From Flavobacteriaceae bacterium (GTDB taxonomy: Bacteria > Bacteroidota > Bacteroidia > Flavobacteriales > Flavobacteriaceae), in assembly GCA_030613745.1 (NCBI GenBank), contig JAUWLK010000170.1, positions 1 through 6,055 on the forward strand: a stretch of DNA of 6,055 nucleotides, written 5' to 3'. A model generated the notes under the pieces. It worked only from the letters and a program-made list of their open reading frames with translations. It made no database searches and was not told the DNA's origin. Shown here piece by piece: positions 1-5,438 of this stretch (positions within the stretch are counted from its first letter, which is position 1; each line of letters begins with the position of its first letter). The position numbers and the translations under genes are program-made.

Positions 1-887
1 AGATCTTCTTTTTTATGTGGACTCATGGCAAATTGAACGTTACATCCTCCAGCAAAATCTCAAATAGATCGCATCATTTTAATTGCCATATCACGCATTC
101 TTTGGTAGGCAGTATCACTTAAGGTCATTGCTGGTGCTACTGTAATTGAGTCTCCTGTATGAATACCCATTGGATCCATATTTTCAATGGTACAAATAAT
201 TACAACATTATCATTCTTATCGCGAAGTAATTCTAATTCAAATTCTTTCCATCCAAGTAAAGCTTTGTCAATCAATACTTCATGAATTGGAGAAGCTTCT
301 AAACCACGTTGTAATAATTCATCAAATTGTTCTTTTTTATAAACAATTGAAGCTCCAGAGCCACCTAAAGTAAAGGATGGTCTGATTACCAATGGGAACC
401 CATATTCTTGAGCAATTTCTTTTCCTTTTAAAAATGAAGTGGCAGTTTGTGAAGGTGCTTGAGCTATACCAATTTTATTCATTAATACACGAAATTTTTC
501 TCTGTCTTCAGTAATCTTAATTGCTTCAATATCAACACCTATAATATCTACATTGAAATCTTCCCAAATACCTTTATCATCAGCTTCAATACATAAATTT
601 AGAGCTGTTTGCCCGCCCATTGTAGGTAAAACTGCATCAATTTCATGCTTTTTTAAAATCTCGATTAATGATTTTGTGGTCAAAGGTTTTAAGTAAATAT
701 GGTCAGCCATTTGAGGATCTGTCATAATGGTAGCCGGATTGGAATTTATCAATACAACTTCAATACCTTCTTCACGTATAGAACGTATTGCCTGTGTTCC
801 TGAATAGTCAAACTCGCAAGCTTGGCCAATTACAATTGGACCTGAACCTATAATTAAAATCGATTTTATGGATTTGTTTTTTGGCAT
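1..887 (-). CDS. carB: Carbamoyl-phosphate synthase large subunit, N-terminal part (left edge, interrupted by TGA)
   Basis: Large subunit of carbamoyl-phosphate synthase, which with CarA (glutaminase) makes carbamoyl phosphate for arginine and pyrimidine synthesis in the cytoplasm. The start ATG at 887-885 gives the family N-terminus (MPKNKSIKSILIIGSGPIVI, then GQACEFDYSG), so the start is secure. The pre-ATP-grasp domain covers about residues 1-120 and the first ATP-grasp domain follows. Residues matching E. coli carboxyphosphate-site residues are visible at the same numbers: R129 (TEDREKF), R169 (VIRPSF), D207 and E215 (GWKEFE). At codon 276 (bases 62-60) there is a TGA where the family has Gly (E. 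coli REIG, here RSI-stop). Downstream in the same frame the homology resumes as DFAGGCNVQFAMSP, up to the window edge. A product ending at 275 would lack N283, Q285 and the later metal ligands and should be inactive. Most of the roughly 950-1070-residue protein lies outside the window. A terminator separates it from rpmH upstream. Confidence 0.93.
60..62 (-). other. In-frame TGA within carB (codon 276, expected Gly)
   Basis: Read on the minus strand the codons are ATT TGA GAT TTT GCT GGA GGA. The frame on both sides encodes CarB, so this is not a frameshift; one base change from GGA to TGA explains it. The codon corresponds to the glycine of the REIG segment in E. coli CarB. Possible explanations are a sequencing or assembly error, a true nonsense mutation, or UGA read as an amino acid. 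The last is disfavoured because none of the other genes here contains an in-frame TGA. Confidence 0.9.
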
Positions 888-908
888 TCTTAATTTATTT
901 AATTTCTG

Positions 909-916
909 TAAAGTTA
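909..916 (-). promoter_or_regulatory. Possible -7 element of the carB promoter
   Basis: On the minus strand this reads TAACTTTA followed by C, one mismatch from the Bacteroidota -7 consensus TAnnTTTG. It lies about 21 bases before the carB start, giving a leader of roughly 15 bases, and downstream of the rpmH terminator, where carB would need its own promoter. No TTG is seen at the expected -33 spacing, so support is weak. Confidence 0.3.
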
Positions 917-966
917 ATAAATTGTTTAGTTGCTATAGTTTTATTTTTTTACTTAAATTTAGATAT

Positions 967-998
967 AAAAAAAGGTGTTACTAATAAAAGTAACACCT
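967..998 (-). terminator. Intrinsic terminator downstream of rpmH
   Basis: A perfect 10-bp stem (973-982 paired with 989-998; core GGTGTTACT/AGTAACACC) closes a 6-base loop AATAAA at 983-988. On the minus strand the hairpin is followed directly by seven Ts (973-967; the first T also forms the last stem pair). This is a textbook Rho-independent terminator 24 bases after the rpmH stop. It separates rpmH transcription from carB. The plus-strand side has only an interrupted T-rich tail (ATATATTTTT), so activity in the other direction is less likely. Confidence 0.9.
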
Positions 999-1021
999 AA
1001 ATATATTTTTGACAAATCATA

Positions 1022-1180
1022 TTATTTTTTATGGCTAGGTTCAGATGATACAGATACTTTATGTCTGCCTTTAGCTCTTCTTCTTGCTAATATTTTTCTA
1101 CCGTTTACACTAGACATTCTCTCTCTAAATCCGTGTTTGTTTTTTCTCTTTCTTTTTGATGGTTGGAATGTTCTTTTCAT
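1022..1180 (-). CDS. rpmH: 50S ribosomal protein L34
   Basis: L34 is a small, very basic protein of the large ribosomal subunit that packs against 23S rRNA. The 52-residue product begins MKRTFQPSKRKRKNKHGFRE and continues with RMSSVNGRKILARRRAKGRH, which is the complete L34 signature (KRTFQPS, HGFR.RM, G..ILARRR.KGR). It has a short C-terminal tail ending SHKK before TAA (1024-1022), normal for Bacteroidota L34. The start at 1180 is fixed by the conserved N-terminus. It is transcribed alone: a consensus promoter lies 53 bases upstream of the start and a strong terminator 24 bases downstream. In many bacteria rpmH sits beside dnaA and rnpA; here it neighbours carB and no dnaA is in view. The open frame on the opposite strand across this region is only its antisense shadow. 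Confidence 0.97.
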   Translation of the reverse strand: MKRTFQPSKRKRKNKHGFRERMSSVNGRKILARRRAKGRHKVSVSSEPSHKK

Positions 1181-1232
1181 TTCTAAATATCTTTATATAT
1201 TGGTATAAGCTTTGTTTTCTTTAAAAGTCCGG

Positions 1233-1262
1233 CAAATATACAAAGAGTTTTAGTTCTGGCAA
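1233..1262 (-). promoter_or_regulatory. rpmH promoter, Bacteroidota sigma-A type
   Basis: On the minus strand a TTG at 1262-1260 is followed after exactly 19 bases by TATATTTG at 1240-1233. This is a full match to the Bacteroidota housekeeping consensus (TTG at -33, TAnnTTTG at -7). Transcription should begin near 1228, giving an rpmH leader of about 48 bases. No Shine-Dalgarno sequence is seen before the start, as usual in this phylum. Confidence 0.75.
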
Positions 1263-1316
1263 GCAGGTTTTGAAAAAAAACTTAACAATATTGCATACTT
1301 TTTAACAATTTAAAAA

Positions 1317-1328
1317 TGTATTTTTACA
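1317..1328 (+). promoter_or_regulatory. Probable -7 region of the dienoyl-CoA reductase gene
   Basis: TGTATTTTTACA contains TATTTTTA (1319-1326), one mismatch from the TAnnTTTG -7 consensus, and lies 16 bases before the ATG at 1345. The best TTG upstream (1291-1293) gives a 25-base spacer, longer than the usual 17-23, so the -33 part is doubtful. The identical 12-mer recurs before parA. It is also a TGTA-TTTT-TACA inverted repeat, so it could be an operator instead. Confidence 0.4.
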
Positions 1329-1344
1329 AAAATTAATATTAATT

Positions 1345-2229
1345 ATGATGCAATTTAATAAACCAATGTTAAAAGAGGGTTCTTTAGAAGGACATGTAAT
1401 TGTGGTAACTGGTGGAGGAAGTGGTCTAGGTAAGGCTATGTCAACTTACTTTTTAGAGCTTGGTGCAAAAGTAGTTATTAGTTCAAGAAATATTGAAAAA
1501 TTAAAAATTGCAGCTAAAGAATTAGAAGAAAAAACTGGTGGTAAAGTTTTACCTGTTCAGTGTGATGTACGTCATTATGACCAGGTAGAAGCTATGCTTG
1601 CAGCAACTTTAAAAGAATTTGGAAAAGTGGATGGTTTATTGAATAATGCTGCAGGTAATTTTATTAGTCCTACGGAAAGATTATCAGCAAATGCTTTTGA
1701 TACTATAATTGATATAGTCTTAAAAGGAACAAAAAATTGTACACTTGCTTTTGGGAAACATTGGATAAATATCAAACAAAAAAAAGCTACAGTATTAAAT
1801 ATTGTAACAACTTATGCCTGGACAGGTTCGGCTTATGTAGTTCCATCGGCAACAGCCAAAGCAGGTGTTTTAGCCATGACACGTTCATTAGCTGTTGAAT
1901 GGGCTAAATATGGTATGCGGTTTAATGCAATAGCACCAGGACCTTTTCCTACAAAAGGTGCTTGGGACAGATTATTACCTGGTGATTTGAAGGATAAATT
2001 TGATATGAAAAAGAAAATACCGTTGCGTAGGATGGGTGAGCATCAAGAATTGGCTAATTTGGCAGCATATTTAATGTCTGACTTCTCCTCATATATAAAC
2101 GGAGAAGTTGTTACTATTGATGGAGGTGAATGGTTACAGGGTGCTGGTGAATTTAATATGTTAGAAGAAATACCTCAAGAAATGTGGGATATGTTGGAGA
2201 TGATGATTAGAAGTAAGAAAAAAAAGTAG
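1345..2229 (+). CDS. SDR-family oxidoreductase, probable 2,4-dienoyl-CoA reductase (NADPH)
   Basis: A 294-residue short-chain dehydrogenase. The Rossmann cofactor motif TGGGSGLG is at 22-29, the adenine-side ISSRN near 45-49 and NNAAG at 100-104. The closest family I recognise is mitochondrial-type 2,4-dienoyl-CoA reductase (DECR1), which reduces 2,4-dienoyl-CoA during beta-oxidation of unsaturated fatty acids. Shared stretches include NNAAGNFISPTERLS, DIVLKGT, VVPSATAKAG, KYGMRFN and ELANLAAYL. As in DECR1, the tyrosine of the classical SDR YxxxK is replaced by serine (S168 with K172), and a different tyrosine (Y157, in TTYAWTG) matches the DECR catalytic Tyr. The gene stands alone between the divergent rpmH promoter and the parA region. 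Two ATGs begin the frame (1345 and 1348); either could be used. It ends in TAG after a run of lysines. Substrate is inferred; many annotations would say only SDR oxidoreductase. Confidence 0.88.
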   Translation: MMQFNKPMLKEGSLEGHVIVVTGGGSGLGKAMSTYFLELGAKVVISSRNIEKLKIAAKELEEKTGGKVLPVQCDVRHYDQVEAMLAATLKEFGKVDGLLNNAAGNFISPTERLSANAFDTIIDIVLKGTKNCTLAFGKHWINIKQKKATVLNIVTTYAWTGSAYVVPSATAKAGVLAMTRSLAVEWAKYGMRFNAIAPGPFPTKGAWDRLLPGDLKDKFDMKKKIPLRRMGEHQELANLAAYLMSDFSSYINGEVVTIDGGEWLQGAGEFNMLEEIPQEMWDMLEMMIRSKKKK

Positions 2230-2264
2230 AAAATTCATATTCAATTTATTTTATTTAGTTAAGG

Positions 2265-2292
2265 TTATAAGCTTTATACAATGTGCTTATAA
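2265..2292. repeat. 8-bp inverted repeat between the SDR gene and parA
   Basis: TTATAAGC at 2265-2272 and its exact complement GCTTATAA at 2285-2292 enclose a 12-base spacer. It lies 36 bases after the SDR stop. It could be a weak transcript-end hairpin, but the stem is AT-rich and no T tract follows, or a protein-binding site upstream of parA. Its function is unknown. Confidence 0.4.
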
Positions 2293-2295
2293 ACT

Positions 2296-2304
2296 TGTGA
2301 ATAA
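2296..2304 (-). promoter_or_regulatory. DnaA-box-like nonamer upstream of parA
   Basis: On the minus strand this reads TTATTCACA, an exact fit to the degenerate DnaA-box consensus TTATNCACA. It is the only fit I found in the window and lies in the parA upstream gap, 83 bases before the start. A single box in AT-rich DNA can arise by chance, so binding is unproven. I see no cluster of boxes and no AT-rich unwinding repeats that would mark a replication origin. Confidence 0.3.
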
Positions 2305-2351
2305 TCCTTTGGTATATGTTGAAAACTTCATTTTAAAAGCTCGTAAATAAT

Positions 2352-2363
2352 TGTATTTTTACA
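2352..2363 (+). promoter_or_regulatory. Probable -7 region of the parA-parB operon promoter
   Basis: TGTATTTTTACA includes TATTTTTA (2354-2361), one mismatch from TAnnTTTG, 24 bases before the parA ATG. Initiation would fall near 2367, with a leader of about 20 bases. The -33 position 19 bases upstream holds only TTTT (2331-2334) rather than TTG. The same 12-mer precedes the SDR gene, suggesting a genome-specific promoter variant. Confidence 0.42.
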
Positions 2364-2387
2364 GCGACAAAAAATCATTGTATTTTA

Positions 2388-3158
2388 ATGGGAAAAATTA
2401 TAGCAATTGCTAATCAAAAAGGAGGCGTAGGAAAAACGACTACAACAGTAAATTTGGCTGCTTCATTGGGCGTGTTAGAACAAAAAGTGTTGTTGATTGA
2501 TGCTGATCCTCAGGCTAATGCAACATCAGGTTTAGGTATTGATGTTGTAAGTGTTGAAAATGGAACTTATCAAGTTTTGGAACATGCAATTTCAGCTAAA
2601 GAAGCTATTATTAAAACAAATTCACCAAATGTTGATATAATGCCTTCCCATATTGATTTGGTAGCTATTGAAATTGAATTGGTTGACAAAGAGAAAAGAG
2701 AATACATGTTGAAGTCTGCTTTAAAAGAGGTTAAAGATAATTATGACTATATAGTTATTGATTGTGCTCCTTCATTGGGTTTGATAACCGTAAATGCTTT
2801 AACAGCTGCAGATTCGGTTATAATTCCTATTCAATGTGAATATTATGCTTTAGAAGGGTTGGGAAAATTATTGAATACAATAAAAAGTATACAAAAAATT
2901 CATAACCCTGATTTAGATATAGAAGGATTATTATTAACCATGTATGATTCTCGTTTAAGACTTTCAAATCAAGTTGTTGCAGAAGTGAAAAAACATTTTC
3001 ATAATATGGTTTTTAAAACCATAATACAGCGTAACATACGTTTAGGAGAAGCTCCAAGTTACGGAGAAAGTATTATTGCTTATGATGCAACAAGTAAAGG
3101 AGCAATAAATTATATTAATTTAGCACATGAAATAATTAAAAAGAACTCAAATGGCTAA
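2388..3158 (+). CDS. parA: Chromosome-partitioning ATPase ParA (Soj)
   Basis: ParA is the Walker-type ATPase that binds nonspecific DNA as an ATP dimer and, with ParB, moves newly replicated origins apart. The 256-residue protein shows the deviant Walker A KGGVGKTT at 11-18 (signature Lys11, Lys16), the DADPQ motif at 38-42, and Walker B IVIDCAPSLG at 122-131 with D125. The C-terminal part RNIRLGEAPSYG at 216-226 is typical of chromosomal Soj/ParA. There is no N-terminal helix-turn-helix extension, so it is the short chromosomal type rather than an autoregulatory plasmid ParA. The start at 2388 fits the usual MGKIIAIANQKGG N-terminus; no Shine-Dalgarno is present. Its last 8 bases overlap the start of parB (ATGGCTAA), which indicates translational coupling. 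Confidence 0.97.
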   Translation: MGKIIAIANQKGGVGKTTTTVNLAASLGVLEQKVLLIDADPQANATSGLGIDVVSVENGTYQVLEHAISAKEAIIKTNSPNVDIMPSHIDLVAIEIELVDKEKREYMLKSALKEVKDNYDYIVIDCAPSLGLITVNALTAADSVIIPIQCEYYALEGLGKLLNTIKSIQKIHNPDLDIEGLLLTMYDSRLRLSNQVVAEVKKHFHNMVFKTIIQRNIRLGEAPSYGESIIAYDATSKGAINYINLAHEIIKKNSNG

Positions 3159-4047
3159 AGCTATAAAAAAACAAGCCTTAGGTAGAGGATTATCAGCATT
3201 ATTAAATGATACTAGTGACGATATAGTTTCTGTAAAAGATAAAAATGCTGATAAACTTGTAGGTAATATAATTAAAATAGAGTTAGAAGCAATACAGCAA
3301 AATCCATATCAACCTCGTACTAATTTTAACGAAGTAGCTTTAAGGGAATTGGCAAATTCTATTAAAGAACTTGGTGTAATACAGCCTATTACGGTTAGAA
3401 AATTAGAAGGTAATCAATTTCAACTGGTATCTGGTGAGCGTAGATTCAGAGCATCAAAATTAATAGGTTTAAATACTATTCCTGCTTATATTCGAATTGC
3501 CAATGATCAGGAAATGCTAGAAATGGCTTTGGTTGAAAATATCCAAAGAAAAGATCTAGATCCTATTGAAATAGCACTTTCATATAGACAATTGATAGAA
3601 GAAATAAAACTAACTCAAGAAGAACTGAGTATTCGAGTAGGTAAAACCCGTACTACTGTAACTAATTTTTTAAGATTGTTAAAACTTGATCCGATAATAC
3701 AAACTGGAATTCGTGATGGATTTTTAACTATGGGACATGGAAGAGCATTGATAAATGTATATGAGCAAGAAAAACAAATTGAAATTTATCAAAAAATATT
3801 AAAAAATAAATTATCAGTTCGCCAAACAGAGCTACTGGTAAAAAATGTTCGTGAAGGTAAGTCATTAGATAATTCTGGTAGGAATCTTAAAGAGCTACCA
3901 AAATTTGTAAAAAAAGGAATTAAAGAAATTAGTTCTTATTTTGGCCATAAAGTAGAAGTAAAAATTTCAGGTAAAGAAAAAGGTAAAATCATCATTCCTT
4001 TTCACTCTGAGGAAGATTTTATTCGTATAAAAAAATTATTAGAATAA
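3151..4047 (+). CDS. parB: Chromosome-partitioning protein ParB (Spo0J)
   Basis: ParB loads at parS sites near the origin, spreads as a CTP-dependent DNA clamp and stimulates ParA. In this 298-residue protein the N-terminal LGRGLSALL (10-18) is the conserved ParA-activating segment. The ParB/Srx CTPase domain follows, with NPYQPR (51-56), GERRFRAS (95-102) and ENIQRKDLDPIE (129-140). The helix-turn-helix parS-binding part is near 154-178 (LTQEELSIRVGKTRTTVTNF), with MGHGRALI at 194-201 and a C-terminal dimerisation region. Length is normal for the family. The start overlaps the parA stop by 8 bases. The TAA stop is followed immediately by the ATG of the next gene, with no spacer. I saw no parS palindrome with a CACGTG core in this window, so its sites must lie elsewhere. 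Confidence 0.97.
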   Translation: MAKAIKKQALGRGLSALLNDTSDDIVSVKDKNADKLVGNIIKIELEAIQQNPYQPRTNFNEVALRELANSIKELGVIQPITVRKLEGNQFQLVSGERRFRASKLIGLNTIPAYIRIANDQEMLEMALVENIQRKDLDPIEIALSYRQLIEEIKLTQEELSIRVGKTRTTVTNFLRLLKLDPIIQTGIRDGFLTMGHGRALINVYEQEKQIEIYQKILKNKLSVRQTELLVKNVREGKSLDNSGRNLKELPKFVKKGIKEISSYFGHKVEVKISGKEKGKIIIPFHSEEDFIRIKKLLE

Positions 4048-4626
4048 ATGTTTCAAAAAATTATCTATAGTATTTTTATTTGTTTTTTTTGTTGGAACTA
4101 TAGTTTTGGGCAAGAAAAATTCAATGATTTAAAAACAACTATAGATACAACATTATCCTCTCAGGAAATTGATCCTCTTGCACCTGCAACAGCTGCTTTT
4201 TATTCTGCCGTATTGCCGGGTCTTGGACAAGCGTACAATAAAAAGTATTGGAAGATACCATTAGTATATGCAGCTTTGGGAACAGGTGTTTATTTTTATA
4301 TTGATAATAAAAATGAATATGAAAGATATCAAACAGCATACAAATATAGAGTATCAGGAAGACCTGATGAATTTGATGGAGTAGATGGAAACCCTAATAT
4401 TAGTGAAGATGGCTTAATCAGGGCACAAGAAGTATTGAAAAAAAATAGAGATTTAGCTCTTTTTGTAACAATTGGTTTGTATATACTTAATATTATTGAA
4501 GCTAATGTTGATGCGCATTTAGATGATAAAGCTTTTAATACTAATCTGTCTTTTAGACCTTCATTATATATCAACCCTATAAATAATCAAGCTGTGGCAG
4601 GAGTGAATTTAAAATTTGATTTTTAA
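4048..4626 (+). CDS. DUF5683-family exported/membrane protein of unknown function
   Basis: A 192-residue protein that I recognise as DUF5683, a Bacteroidota family without a known function. It begins with a likely signal peptide or anchor (lysine, then a hydrophobic stretch to about residue 20, ending SFGQ). The family core follows: PATAAFYSAVLPGLGQAYNK at 46-65, then a hydrophobic segment from about 70 to 84. A charged, tyrosine-rich stretch (ID.KNEYERYQTAYKYR) comes next, then a second hydrophobic segment at about 136-150 and NIIEANVDAHL. The C-terminus alternates polar and hydrophobic residues (LSFRPSLYI, VAGVNLKFDF) and ends in Phe, as in outer-membrane beta strands. An envelope location is therefore likely, though inner versus outer membrane is uncertain. 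It abuts parB with zero spacing and precedes dapB by 12 bases, so it is expressed with them. No function is assigned. Confidence 0.87.
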   Translation: MFQKIIYSIFICFFCWNYSFGQEKFNDLKTTIDTTLSSQEIDPLAPATAAFYSAVLPGLGQAYNKKYWKIPLVYAALGTGVYFYIDNKNEYERYQTAYKYRVSGRPDEFDGVDGNPNISEDGLIRAQEVLKKNRDLALFVTIGLYILNIIEANVDAHLDDKAFNTNLSFRPSLYINPINNQAVAGVNLKFDF

Positions 4627-4638
4627 AAAATATAATTT

Positions 4639-5337
4639 ATGAATATAGCTTTGCTTGGATATGGGAAAATGGGAAAAGCAATTGAAAAAATTGCTATTGA
4701 TAGGGGGCATAAAATAGTTTTAAAAGTTGATAGTAAACAAAAACAATACGATTTATCATTAGTTGATATGGCTATTGATTTTAGCAATCCTGTAATAGCT
4801 TTTCAAAATTTATATAATTGTATTGAAAATAATATTCCTGTTATATCAGGAACAACAGGTTGGTTGTCTAAATTTGAAGAAATAATTGATTTTTGTAAAC
4901 AAAATAATGGAGCGTTTATTTATGCTTCAAATTTTAGTATCGGAGTTAATATATTTTTTAACTTGAATGAATACTTAGCTAAAATGATGAAAAATATTGA
5001 TGGATATGAAGTTGAAATTGAAGAAATTCATCATATTCATAAAATTGATGCCCCAAGTGGAACAGCCATATCTTTGGCAGAGCAAATTATTGAAAATTCA
5101 GATAAGAATCAATGGAAATTAAATTATTCAACTGGCAATGATTTATTGATAAAGTCAAAACGTGAAGGGGAAGTTCCGGGCACCCATATCATTAATTACA
5201 AATCAGATGTTGATGCCATTGAAATTAAACATTCAGCATTTAATAGAGAGGGTTTTGCACTTGGTGCAGTAATTGCTGCAGAATGGCTATTGGGTAAGAA
5301 GGGTATATTTACAATGAAGGATGTGCTGCGTATTTAG
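4639..5337 (+). CDS. dapB: 4-hydroxy-tetrahydrodipicolinate reductase
   Basis: DapB reduces the DapA product (4-hydroxy-tetrahydrodipicolinate) with NAD(P)H to tetrahydrodipicolinate, the branch leading to meso-diaminopimelate for peptidoglycan and to lysine. In this 232-residue protein the N-terminal nucleotide-binding loop is GYGKMG (7-12). IDFSNP (46-51), SGTTGW (70-75) and ASNFSIGVN (96-104) follow. The catalytic and substrate segment HHIHKIDAPSGTA is at 131-143, where H131 and K135 match E. coli H159 and K163, and EVPGTH is at 178-183. It is shorter than the E. coli enzyme (273 residues), mainly because the loop between the nucleotide-binding strands is reduced; this short form is usual in Bacteroidota. 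The start at 4639 gives the expected MNIALLGYGKMG. It follows the DUF5683 gene by 12 bases and ends in TAG. Confidence 0.97.
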   Translation: MNIALLGYGKMGKAIEKIAIDRGHKIVLKVDSKQKQYDLSLVDMAIDFSNPVIAFQNLYNCIENNIPVISGTTGWLSKFEEIIDFCKQNNGAFIYASNFSIGVNIFFNLNEYLAKMMKNIDGYEVEIEEIHHIHKIDAPSGTAISLAEQIIENSDKNQWKLNYSTGNDLLIKSKREGEVPGTHIINYKSDVDAIEIKHSAFNREGFALGAVIAAEWLLGKKGIFTMKDVLRI

Positions 5338-5438
5338 TTAATAATTTTAGTTAAAATTTTATAAAGTAAGTAACAAAGCATTTATTTTGTTTACTAATTA
5401 AAAAAATAAAAAAATTAATTTAGATAATATTATTTATT
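5338..5438 (+). other. Intergenic region between dapB and lepB
   Basis: 101 very AT-rich bases. A weak imperfect hairpin (AGTAACAAA at 5369-5377 against TTTGTTTACT at 5386-5395, one bulged T) is followed by A runs rather than T runs, so it is not a convincing terminator. TTATTTTG (5382-5389) is one base from the -7 consensus, but I see no TTG at a suitable distance upstream. lepB may be read through from dapB or have its own weak promoter; the sequence does not decide. Confidence 0.4.

Noticed and set aside
1..6. AGATCT (BglII site) at the very start, as a hint of a cloning junction
   Set aside because: CarB coding continues in frame up to the edge with no sign of a join; a six-base site at the boundary can be chance.
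975..1208. Plus-strand open frame of 77 codons over the rpmH region
   Set aside because: It is exactly antisense to rpmH, whose 52 residues match L34 throughout, and it runs through the rpmH terminator hairpin; its own product resembles nothing.
1575..1775. Minus-strand open frame inside the SDR gene
   Set aside because: Antisense shadow of a conserved coding region; no start signal or recognisable protein.
2419..2425. AAGGAGG, a perfect-looking Shine-Dalgarno sequence
   Set aside because: It encodes Lys-Gly-Gly of the ParA Walker A motif and is not followed by a suitable start; Bacteroidota rarely use such sites.
2388..3158. Plasmid or mobile-element origin of parAB
   Set aside because: Short Soj-type ParA, Spo0J-type ParB and housekeeping neighbours (dapB, lepB, rpmH, carB) with uniform base composition indicate the chromosomal locus.
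4139..4574. Two minus-strand open frames inside the DUF5683 gene
   Set aside because: Both are antisense to a gene with clear family motifs and operon spacing.
5369..5395. Imperfect hairpin after dapB as a terminator
   Set aside because: The stem needs a bulge, is AT-rich and is followed by A runs, not T runs.
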